Shown piece by piece: positions 51,927 through 59,786 of a DNA stretch of 64,000 bases (position 1 is the stretch's first letter; each line of letters begins with the position of its first letter). Origin of the DNA: Nonlabens sp. Hel1_33_55 (lineage in GTDB: Bacteria > Bacteroidota > Bacteroidia > Flavobacteriales > Flavobacteriaceae); contig NZ_LT627735.1 of NCBI RefSeq assembly GCF_900101765.1, positions 62,001 to 126,000 on the forward strand, given 5' to 3'. Both the position numbers and the translations under genes were made by a program. The notes beneath the pieces are model-generated. The model searched no databases. It saw only the letters and a list, made by a program, of their open reading frames with translations, and had not been told where the DNA came from.

Positions 51927-53301
51927 AGCTCTCAGTTTTATAAAATATATAATTGAACTCTTGCCAGTTTCTATCCTCAATCTGATTGATCTTGTTTTCA
52001 ATTTTGTAATCATATCTATCCACGCTAAGAACCTTATTGTATAAAGAACTCTTTTTAAGAACTAGTGCGTTTTGTGGTAAATGATTAAACAGTTGGTCCA
52101 TGTCGATATGGTCATTTTGAATATTATAATTAGAAATTATCGCAGACCAGTTTATCCAACCTAGTAATGCAAGTACAGCAATGCTCCAGCTCAAATTCTT
52201 TCTAATTAGAAATACAAAATTGTAAGCATAATGCACCTTCATAAATACGGTCACTATTCCTATTAGACAAAGAATTAAATAGACAAGTACTCCTATACGT
52301 TTGTCTGTGAGTCCATAAGATGAAATGTATATCCAGGTCTTTACGGCAATCGTGAATAATAACAATGTGTTGAGAATCATCCAGCCCGTTGCGAGAAGCT
52401 TAATGGTTTTATTAGATTTTAACCAATTTATAGCTCCTCTAAACACAAATGCAATCAGGCTTATCGCAATCACCACACTAACTATGGAAGAATTGACGCC
52501 TTGGTGAACCGCCTTTGAAAGGTCTGCCGCCGCAAAGTCTGAAAGATTTGCAAGAAACATGAACTCTGAAATGAGCACGAAAACCAATAGGATGTTTAGT
52601 ACTATCATTGAAATGCTCCCAATCCTTAATTCTGTGTTAGCATATTGATGTTCTGCTTCGTTGGAAGGAATCAGAAAATTACCTTGACTTGCATCTGCTT
52701 GCATCAGTTCTTTTATGGGTTGAGGTTGTATGATATTAAGCATTAAGAATGTTGCAACGCTAGCGGTAAAGAACCATAGGAAATCAATCATTTCAAATTC
52801 TTTGAAAAGAGACGTAACCCATGAATCAAAAACAGGATTAGCGTCGCGGTAAAATGAGATAAAAACAAAAATCAGAGTCAGCGGGATGCCAACGGCTAAA
52901 GCCCATTCCCAATATTTGGTTTTGGATGGGTTTTGAATGTTTTCCTTTTTTGAGGGATACAGAAAGTCATGAAATATCCCCAAAAGGATATTGTATAGAC
53001 CATTTGCAAGACTGATATATACACTGGCTCTAGAATAGGCCAAATAACCCAACAACATAAATAGACATGCGAAATAACTCCAGACGGCTGTCGTTGCGCC
53101 ATGCCAGGTTATGGCTACGGCGCTAATCACAAGTCCACAAGCACTTACAACGAGTGGTAAACTCCATTGAATCTTACGGTTGATGAGAAGTAAAACCAAC
53201 AGAAGGAATGCAGAAAATAGCAACACATTGATTCCTAAAAGTTGGTTGTGAAATAGAAGAGCAAACAGAAGGCCGCCGGCAATGGATAGGATGTTTTTCA
53301 T
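51916..53301 (-). CDS. DUF4173/DUF4153-type polytopic membrane protein
   Basis: 461 residues with about 11 helices and a soluble C-terminal ~70 residues (LFNHLPQNALVLKKSSLYNKV...). It resembles the DUF4173 family (KRIGVLVYLILCLIGIVTVFMKVH-like segment). The function is unknown. First gene of a four-gene operon, with the palindromic operator candidate at 53375-53393 upstream. Confidence 0.78.
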   Translation of the reverse strand: MKNILSIAGGLLFALLFHNQLLGINVLLFSAFLLLVLLLINRKIQWSLPLVVSACGLVISAVAITWHGATTAVWSYFACLFMLLGYLAYSRASVYISLANGLYNILLGIFHDFLYPSKKENIQNPSKTKYWEWALAVGIPLTLIFVFISFYRDANPVFDSWVTSLFKEFEMIDFLWFFTASVATFLMLNIIQPQPIKELMQADASQGNFLIPSNEAEHQYANTELRIGSISMIVLNILLVFVLISEFMFLANLSDFAAADLSKAVHQGVNSSIVSVVIAISLIAFVFRGAINWLKSNKTIKLLATGWMILNTLLLFTIAVKTWIYISSYGLTDKRIGVLVYLILCLIGIVTVFMKVHYAYNFVFLIRKNLSWSIAVLALLGWINWSAIISNYNIQNDHIDMDQLFNHLPQNALVLKKSSLYNKVLSVDRYDYKIENKINQIEDRNWQEFNYIFYKTESYEK

Positions 53302-53374
53302 TGTTAATGTTTTTAAAGTTTTGATTTTAGATGATGAAGTAGATTGGATAAAACAATTTGGAAATAATATAGAG

Positions 53375-53393
53375 TACTTTGAAATACAAAGTA
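53375..53393. promoter_or_regulatory. Operator candidate A (inverted repeat)
   Basis: TACTTTG-AAATA-CAAAGTA: perfect 7-bp arms, 5-nt spacer, 74 bp upstream of the DUF4173-type start. An almost identical element lies at 54371-54387. Confidence 0.6.
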
Positions 53394-53419
53394 AAAAAAT
53401 AAAAAAATTTCTTTTCTAG

Positions 53420-53707
53420 TCATTTCAGTAATTTTTCAAGAGCAGTAAGATGTTGTTTGAAGGCAGCACGTCCTAAGTCTGTAATGCTATATCTGGTATT
53501 TGGTTTGCGGTCTATGAATGATTTCTTCACATTGATATAATCCTCTTTTTCTAATGCTTTACAGTGACTGGCGAGATTCCCGTCAGTGACCTCAAGGAGG
53601 TCCCTTAATTCTTTAAAATCTGCATCATCATTCACCATAAGCACAGACATGATGCCCAGCCTGATGCGGTTTTCAAATGCTTTATTAAGATTTGTGATGA
53701 TACTCAC
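53420..53707 (-). CDS. Winged-helix transcriptional regulator (HTH_34 type)
   Basis: 95 residues. Winged helix: DFKELRDLLEVTDGNLASHCKALEKEDYINVKKSF, then the wing RKPNTRYSITDLGRAAF. It matches the HTH_34/ArsR-MarR-like group. It lies 10 bp after the 214-residue membrane gene in the same operon. The flanking paired operators suggest that it regulates itself and the DUF4173 operon. Confidence 0.9.
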   Translation of the reverse strand: MSIITNLNKAFENRIRLGIMSVLMVNDDADFKELRDLLEVTDGNLASHCKALEKEDYINVKKSFIDRKPNTRYSITDLGRAAFKQHLTALEKLLK

Positions 53708-53717
53708 TTGTCAAATA

Positions 53718-54362
53718 TTATTTATTAAGATCGTACTTGTTATACATGATGATGCCGTAGATAATGTGCGTCACACCAAATCCAGCCGCCCAAAAATACA
53801 ATCCGTATCCTATGAATTGCGTATTGATCAGGCCAAGAATCGCACAGGTCAACCCCAAATATTTGACCGTTCCCAATGTGTATTTTGAAGCACTCATACA
53901 TGCTAAGCCGTAAAAGATAAGCATCGCTGGAGCAATGAGACCTATCACTCCATATTGTAAAAGAACCAGCGTGAACAATCCACCAATAGATAGCGGTGTT
54001 AGGAAGCTTGCAATGAGTCGCATGGTTTGAGCTCCCCATAATTTTTGCTTGGTTTTTTCAGCTTTTTTACGGGTAAGAATAAATGCTGTGAGAATGGCCA
54101 GTAGAAGTACGATGCCAGCTATCAATAATAATAACAATACGGTATTTTCATTCCAAGCTTTGAAAACTTCATAGGCATTGGCGTTAGTAAGACCATCTGT
54201 TTGCTTTGCCTGCTCGATCACAAAATGTGCTGCCACAGCACCTATAATCGCATAGATTCCCGCCATCACACCGCTCATTCCCGACAATGAGATAAACCTG
54301 GTCGATCGATCCATCATCGATCTGATCTGTTTGAGATCCTCGCTATATTTTTCTAATTGCAT
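53718..54362 (-). CDS. Six-helix membrane protein, partner of the regulator
   Basis: 214 residues with six predicted helices and short charged ends. No catalytic motif was seen. It often precedes HTH_34 regulators in Bacteroidota operons. A start at ATG 54362 puts the operator candidate B just 9 bp upstream. Confidence 0.78.
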   Translation of the reverse strand: MQLEKYSEDLKQIRSMMDRSTRFISLSGMSGVMAGIYAIIGAVAAHFVIEQAKQTDGLTNANAYEVFKAWNENTVLLLLLIAGIVLLLAILTAFILTRKKAEKTKQKLWGAQTMRLIASFLTPLSIGGLFTLVLLQYGVIGLIAPAMLIFYGLACMSASKYTLGTVKYLGLTCAILGLINTQFIGYGLYFWAAGFGVTHIIYGIIMYNKYDLNK

Positions 54363-54370
54363 AGTAAAGC

Positions 54371-54387
54371 ACTTTGAAACACAAAGT
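54371..54387. promoter_or_regulatory. Operator candidate B (inverted repeat)
   Basis: ACTTTG-AAACA-CAAAGT: 6-bp arms, followed by AAAA as in candidate A. It sits immediately upstream of the regulator operon, where a repressor would block initiation. Confidence 0.6.
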
Positions 54388-54430
54388 AAAAGTAAAATTT
54401 TGAATTGTGCAATAGGGTAGATGATAATCT

Positions 54431-54446
54431 CGCTTTCGCGAAAGCG
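54431..54446. repeat. Palindrome copy 14 (perfect core)
   Basis: CGCTTTCGCGAAAGCG followed by GAAC, in the spacer between the GIN-domain gene and the regulator operon. Confidence 0.95.
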
Positions 54447-54550
54447 GAACTTTTCAACTTAAATTATTTACGCTTTATCATTTGATTGATAATCTGATAT
54501 TTCGATATTCAGGTAATTCAAACAAATGATTCACAAGAGTTTAGAGCAAA

Positions 54551-54578
54551 AAAAAACACCCTGAATTTCAGAGTGTTA
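54551..54578 (-). terminator. Terminator of the GIN-domain gene
   Basis: On the minus strand, a 10-bp stem AACACTCTGA/TCAGGGTGTT with one G-U pair, followed by a run of Ts. Confidence 0.85.
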
Positions 54579-54598
54579 TTTGTAAAACCTTTGCTATC

Positions 54599-55075
54599 CT
54601 AATTCATGGTGACCATATTACCATCTTTGATAAGCATGGTTGTCGCAGCACCTGTTGAATTAACGCTGCTGTTTCCATTTTGATTTATAGATAGGTCATT
54701 AATTTTAGTAGAACCTAAATCAAGCTTAGCATTCTCATCAGTCATTACGGTTAATTTGTCTATACTGCTGAAACCCTCTACGGTTACATTAGCATTTCCT
54801 GAAACTTTTATCGCATTCAAACTTCTAGTGTAGATTCTCATTTTTGAATTTGAGTCACCACCTTTCAAATTCAACCGGTTCGCTGAGGTGCTTACCATCG
54901 ATTTGAGATCATCCATACTACCACTAGACTGAATCTTAGCGCTAGGCGAATAACGTATTTCTATTGTAGCATCACTATCGATGTCGATCGTTGTGAAACT
55001 ACTTGTTTCCATGGAGGCCTGTGCAAAGCATACACTGGAAACAATTAATGCGAACAATACAATTAGATTTTTCAT
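54599..55075 (-). CDS. Secreted GIN-domain (DUF2807-like) protein
   Basis: 158 residues. A signal peptide ends near FAQA. The rest is a beta-helix-like domain rich in Ser, Asn and Asp with regular strand spacing (TSSFTTIDIDSDATIEIRYS; LNAIKVSGNANVTVEGF). It is typical of the GIN/head domain of Bacteroidota surface proteins. Monocistronic. Confidence 0.8.
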   Translation of the reverse strand: MKNLIVLFALIVSSVCFAQASMETSSFTTIDIDSDATIEIRYSPSAKIQSSGSMDDLKSMVSTSANRLNLKGGDSNSKMRIYTRSLNAIKVSGNANVTVEGFSSIDKLTVMTDENAKLDLGSTKINDLSINQNGNSSVNSTGAATTMLIKDGNMVTMN

Positions 55076-55193
55076 AATGTCATATTTGAAGGTTATACTA
55101 ATAAGACATTAAATTAGGGATATTGTTACATATTATGATTTAAATTATCAAATATATTTATTTGCAACATGTTAATTACAAATACGATAAGCA

Positions 55194-58100
55194 TTAATTC
55201 TCTTCATCATAACCATCTGGTCGTTTCCATCTGACTGGTGCCGCAGGTTCTGGTTTCATTTTGAATTCTTGTGCTGGTAATAGTTTCAAGGCTTCTTCAA
55301 CGGCTCTTTCGAGTTGTGGGTCTCTTCCATCTGTTGTTGATTTTGGATTTTGAATTACCTCTATGTCTGGAGCGACGCCTTCACCTTCAACAGCCCATTC
55401 TCCATTAAGATCGTAGAAGCCACCACGCGGTGCCACCATTCTACCACCATCAACAAATGGAGGTGTGTCCCAAGTTCCTACTAATCCACCCCAAGTTCTG
55501 GTTCCAACCAGCGGGCCTAAATTTTGTTGCTTGAACATATAGGGTAATAAATCACCACCAGAGCCCGCGCGCTCATTGATGATCATCACTTTTGGCCCAA
55601 AAATTCCAGCCATAGGCGTGGTCCATGGTCGGTTGTCATTTGCCTTACTATTAAAATAACCGAAAGGCTCTCTCTTCAAAATATCGATCATATAATCTGC
55701 AGCACTACCACCACCATTATTGCGCTCATCCAGCACGACACCTTTTTTATCTTGTTGGCTAAATAAATATCTATTGAACGAAGTAAAGCCGCCAGGGCTT
55801 GTGTTGGGAATATAAACGTAGGCCAGTTTCCCATCTGATAGTTCATCGACTTTTCTACGATTTCCTTCCACCCAATCAATATATCTCAAACTGCGTTCGC
55901 TGGATATTGGTTTTACCAATGCCTGTCTCTTGGAACTACCATTTGCTTTTGAGCTTACCTCAATCATAATCTCCCGATTGGCGGTTTGCTCTAATAATTT
56001 ATAAGGATTTTGATCTGTCTTCAATTCTTTACCATTGATGGAAATCAAGTAGTCTCCTACATTAACATCGATTCCAGCCATTCCTAATGGGCTTGTGGTA
56101 TCAGGATTCCAGCGCTCGCCGTTGTAGATTTTAGAAATCTTGTACCTGTCATTTTCTACCTCTAAATCTACACCTAGCAAACCAACAGGAATTCTACCTG
56201 GATCAGGAAGGTCACCGCCAGAAACATAGGAATGGCCAATAGCCACTTCACCACTCATAATGTCTACTACATAATTCAAATCTGTGCGGTGTCTCACGTT
56301 CTTGATCCATGGCGAGTACCATTCATAGATTTTGTCCCAAGGTGCACCATGTACATTATCCACATATAGGAAATCTCTCATGTAACGCCATCCTTCCTTG
56401 AATATCTGCACGTATTCCGCTTGAGGGTCGACTTTGACGCTTAGGTTTGTGTCAATTTTTCCATCACCAGATTTTATTGGTGATTTTGTGGGGTTTATAG
56501 AATAGCTATTACCATGGTTGAGCAATATATGTGTACCATCAAAACTCGTTTCAAGGTCTTGAATACCATCGGCAAAATCTGTGGCTTCTTGTTTCTTAGT
56601 ATCGTATAAATGAAGCTTGAAGCCATCTTCATTTTCAATTTGTTGCAGGACAAAGACGTTACCTTTTTCTGCTTTCGCAAGAGCGATATAATTTCTTTCT
56701 GGTAAGTTCATGGTCACTATGCGATCGTATATACCTTCTTCATTGATGACGACATTGACTTTTTTTGCTTCATCGTCTGCAGCATCAAACCCTTTTTTCT
56801 CTCGTTCCTTTTTCTGCTCTTTTTTATCCTCAACAATATCTGCCGTAGTTTCTTCATCTGATTCTGGTAGGTTGGGAGCTTTACCATTTTTAGAAAGCAC
56901 TACGGCATACAGAGATCTTGTGGTCGATGGATCATAAGAACTCATATCCAGCCATCCAGAGGTCAGGCCGTAATTGGTACTTGCAAGCGTGTACAAATAT
57001 TCTCCAGACTCATCCCAAATAGGAGTGATGGCATCTGCTAGAGGATCTGTAATCTGGATAATTTTTTTGGAGGCAATGTTATAGGCATAGATTGCTTTGA
57101 AATGACTTTGCTGCTGTTTTGCATAAGCGATCCACTGACTATCTGGTGACCACACAGGATTCATGGAGCGATCTGGATGTGCATAGCTATCTGTATCTGC
57201 TTTTGTAGAGGTGCCACTATCTATGTTTGTGATCCAGATGTTGTAATGCGTATCTGTATAAGCAATGTTTTTACCATCAGGCGACCACTGTGGCTGAAAA
57301 TAAAAGGTAGGATCATCAAAGGATATGGTTTTGATGATAGAGCCGTATTGATCTGCAATCACAAGGGCGTACTCACCGCTGGCGTCAGAGAACCAAGCCA
57401 CCTTATCACCTAACGGTGACCAGACAGGACTACGTTGTGCAGATCCTGGAGCATTGGAAAGATTGCGCCACGAACCTTTTTCTTTAGGGACACTAAATAT
57501 CTCGCCACGGTATTCAAAAAGGGCTCGCATACCGTTGGGTGATAGCGAGGCGTTAGTTAAGTCACGTGCTGTAGCATCTTCCCATCGCTCACGGGACGTG
57601 TTCAGGTCTGCACTAACCGTTATGGGAATCACTCTTGTGGCACCTGTGGACGGGTTGAGCAAATTTATTTGACCGCCATGTTCATAAACGATCTGATTCT
57701 CATCTGCATCCAGACTTTTGACATCAAACTTTTTATGGAAGGTGATTTGGTTTTCCTGCTTTGTGTTGGGGTCATAGGACCAGATGTTGCTGGTGTAATC
57801 ACGCTCTGATAAAAAGTAGACCTTGCCATCATGCCAAACTGGATCCAGGTGACGTTCTTTAGTAGGTTGTGAAGTAGTCTGCAATTCCATTGTTTCTAGA
57901 TTCACGACCCAGATAGGCATCGCCTGGCCGCCACGATAGTTGCGCCATTCAGGATCCCAAGATGTAATAGGAGTATAAGCAATATGATTCCCATCTGGTG
58001 AGATCTCGCCATAGGCTGCTCTGGTTAGCTTCATGGATTCTGGAAATGCATCTTCCAATCCTATGGTAAAGAACTTGGTGGTTTCAGTAGGTTTTCCCTC

Positions 58101-58469
58101 ACGATCAGACCGGAATAAAACTTTGTTGTCTGGAGTCCAGCCAGTCACAAAATCACCGCCAGGATGGTAGGTCAGTCGTTGCGGTGTCCCGCCATTTGAA
58201 GGGATCACAAAGACATCTATATTCCCATCATATTCACCAGTAAAGGCAATCATAGTGCCGTCAGGTGAGAAATGGGGCACACTCTCATATCCTATATCGC
58301 TGGTTAATCGCTGTGCCATACCACCGTTTGTTGTGGCAGTCCATAGGTCATTACCGTAAACAAAAACGATCTGGTTACTGTGAATGGTAGGTTGTCGTAA
58401 TAATTTGGTTCCTTGAGAAAAACCAAGGGATGACAGTAACCCAAAAAGTATTAGGATAGTAGATTTCAT
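55194..58469 (-). CDS. Tricorn-type S41 protease
   Basis: 1091 residues. A signal peptide (ending near GFSQ) leads to a TolB/WD40-like propeller (FSPDGTMIAFTGEYDGNIDV and repeats). A second propeller region and a C1-like spacer follow, then PDZ (about 760-840) and the S41 core. The nucleophile Ser sits in NERAGSGGD near residue 965, in the usual order of tricorn proteases. It degrades oligopeptides, probably in the periplasm or at the surface. A degenerate palindrome (56671-56685) lies in the coding region. Confidence 0.92.
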   Translation of the reverse strand: MKSTILILFGLLSSLGFSQGTKLLRQPTIHSNQIVFVYGNDLWTATTNGGMAQRLTSDIGYESVPHFSPDGTMIAFTGEYDGNIDVFVIPSNGGTPQRLTYHPGGDFVTGWTPDNKVLFRSDREGKPTETTKFFTIGLEDAFPESMKLTRAAYGEISPDGNHIAYTPITSWDPEWRNYRGGQAMPIWVVNLETMELQTTSQPTKERHLDPVWHDGKVYFLSERDYTSNIWSYDPNTKQENQITFHKKFDVKSLDADENQIVYEHGGQINLLNPSTGATRVIPITVSADLNTSRERWEDATARDLTNASLSPNGMRALFEYRGEIFSVPKEKGSWRNLSNAPGSAQRSPVWSPLGDKVAWFSDASGEYALVIADQYGSIIKTISFDDPTFYFQPQWSPDGKNIAYTDTHYNIWITNIDSGTSTKADTDSYAHPDRSMNPVWSPDSQWIAYAKQQQSHFKAIYAYNIASKKIIQITDPLADAITPIWDESGEYLYTLASTNYGLTSGWLDMSSYDPSTTRSLYAVVLSKNGKAPNLPESDEETTADIVEDKKEQKKEREKKGFDAADDEAKKVNVVINEEGIYDRIVTMNLPERNYIALAKAEKGNVFVLQQIENEDGFKLHLYDTKKQEATDFADGIQDLETSFDGTHILLNHGNSYSINPTKSPIKSGDGKIDTNLSVKVDPQAEYVQIFKEGWRYMRDFLYVDNVHGAPWDKIYEWYSPWIKNVRHRTDLNYVVDIMSGEVAIGHSYVSGGDLPDPGRIPVGLLGVDLEVENDRYKISKIYNGERWNPDTTSPLGMAGIDVNVGDYLISINGKELKTDQNPYKLLEQTANREIMIEVSSKANGSSKRQALVKPISSERSLRYIDWVEGNRRKVDELSDGKLAYVYIPNTSPGGFTSFNRYLFSQQDKKGVVLDERNNGGGSAADYMIDILKREPFGYFNSKANDNRPWTTPMAGIFGPKVMIINERAGSGGDLLPYMFKQQNLGPLVGTRTWGGLVGTWDTPPFVDGGRMVAPRGGFYDLNGEWAVEGEGVAPDIEVIQNPKSTTDGRDPQLERAVEEALKLLPAQEFKMKPEPAAPVRWKRPDGYDEEN
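56671..56685. repeat. Degenerate palindrome inside the tricorn gene
   Basis: GCTTTCGCAAGAGCG differs at two bases from the consensus and encodes Ala-Leu-Ala-Lys-Ala on the minus strand. It could be a decayed copy or a coincidence. Confidence 0.45.
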
Positions 58470-58526
58470 GAGGTCTCATTTTATAAGAACTCTAAAATAA
58501 TCAATACTTTGGGACTGTTGAAATAT

Positions 58527-58542
58527 CGCTTTCGCGAAAGCG
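58527..58542. repeat. Palindrome copy 15 (perfect core)
   Basis: CGCTTTCGCGAAAGCG in the 219-bp spacer between the T9SS type A gene and the tricorn gene. Confidence 0.95.
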
Positions 58543-58688
58543 TAATAATTATAGACCTCTATAAATCTAAATAACTTTAGAGCCTACAGCTTACTATTTG
58601 TAATTTATGAGATGGGTGTTAGAGAATAACAGCTGTAGTTGTAGCAATTGCAGATTTTAAAGTCTGATTTTTGGACAGTAAAAATTAA

Positions 58689-59381
58689 TTATCTTTTTAA
58701 AATCTTTCTATATATAGCATTACTAGTTTCTACATCAGTAATCTTGATCAGGTAAGTACCACTGCTCAAATTGGACAAATCAACAACTTTATTCGTGGTA
58801 TAAAATAAGGTATTACCAAGCAGATTGTAGACTTCGACATTAATTTCATTACCATAATTGATTGTTATGGTTGATGTCGTTGGATTAGGGAAAATCTGGA
58901 TCCCAGCATCTTGTATAGAGCTAGTTCCAAGAGTTTGTTTCCGCGTAGCAGTTATTGCTGTAATATGGGTAGGATCAGCGAAGTCAAAACCTACTCTTTT
59001 GCTTTCTACATCAAGATTACTATCCATAATAATCCATTCAGATTGAAGATCCTTTATAGAAAGTCCCAAGTCAGCTTCCTCCAATTCATTAAGGTCCACA
59101 TTTTCATATTTGAAATACACCATACCCATGTAGCTTTCTACTGGATTACTCCATTCCATAACCTTAGATACACTCTTAGGGTTATTTACAGGTGTAACAG
59201 TCGATGTCACTTCATTAGGTCCTTCAAAAGCATAATTGATGGAAGGTTGTAATTCAACTCCATTGATGTACAATTGCGCACCAGTTTCCATAGAAATACT
59301 ACCGCCAGACATTATTGTAAGGTCTTGTGCACAAACAACCGTGGAGAATAATAAAATGAAGAAGTAAGTAATTTTTATCAT
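58689..59381 (-). CDS. T9SS type A cargo protein
   Basis: 230 residues from ATG 59381 (MIKITYFFILLFSTVVCAQ, a clear signal peptide); upstream in-frame ATGs hide the signal. The C-terminal ~75 residues form the type A sorting domain (IQIFPNPTTSTITINYG, then LSSGTYLIKI, ending in Lys-Arg). It is therefore exported by the type IX machinery. The N-terminal part (MSGGSISMETGAQLYINGVE) is unassigned. Confidence 0.88.
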   Translation of the reverse strand: MIKITYFFILLFSTVVCAQDLTIMSGGSISMETGAQLYINGVELQPSINYAFEGPNEVTSTVTPVNNPKSVSKVMEWSNPVESYMGMVYFKYENVDLNELEEADLGLSIKDLQSEWIIMDSNLDVESKRVGFDFADPTHITAITATRKQTLGTSSIQDAGIQIFPNPTTSTITINYGNEINVEVYNLLGNTLFYTTNKVVDLSNLSSGTYLIKITDVETSNAIYRKILKR

Positions 59382-59786
59382 AGATGCTTTATAAAATGAT
59401 GACGATAAATCGTAGTCACCAACTACAATTATAAGTTTTATTATGCTCATATATCGGAATAATCGATTAACGGTAAGGTATTTAAGCAAGTTTAACCTGT
59501 TTTTTTAAAGGAAGGTTCATTCATCGAATAAGTATTGAAAACTAAATTTAAAAAGAAGTAGCATTTGAACTTTTCTATCAAAACTCAATTATCCATTTAA
59601 ATGCAACTCTTAAGTTTTGATGTAGATCAAGTTGCCTAAGTCTATAGACATACATCACTACTGATATCAGGAGACTTTTAAGAAAAATTTATTGCGCTTC
59701 TTTCATAGATTTTGAAGTTTGAAGTCCCAAAAATGTAGGAAAGTTGTATTTTCATTTTTTGGCAATAATTCAAAACCAATCAATTC
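59382..59786. other. Divergent gene-free spacer
   Basis: 405 bp between divergent genes. AT-rich; no coding frame, hairpin or canonical promoter pair could be called with confidence. Confidence 0.5.
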
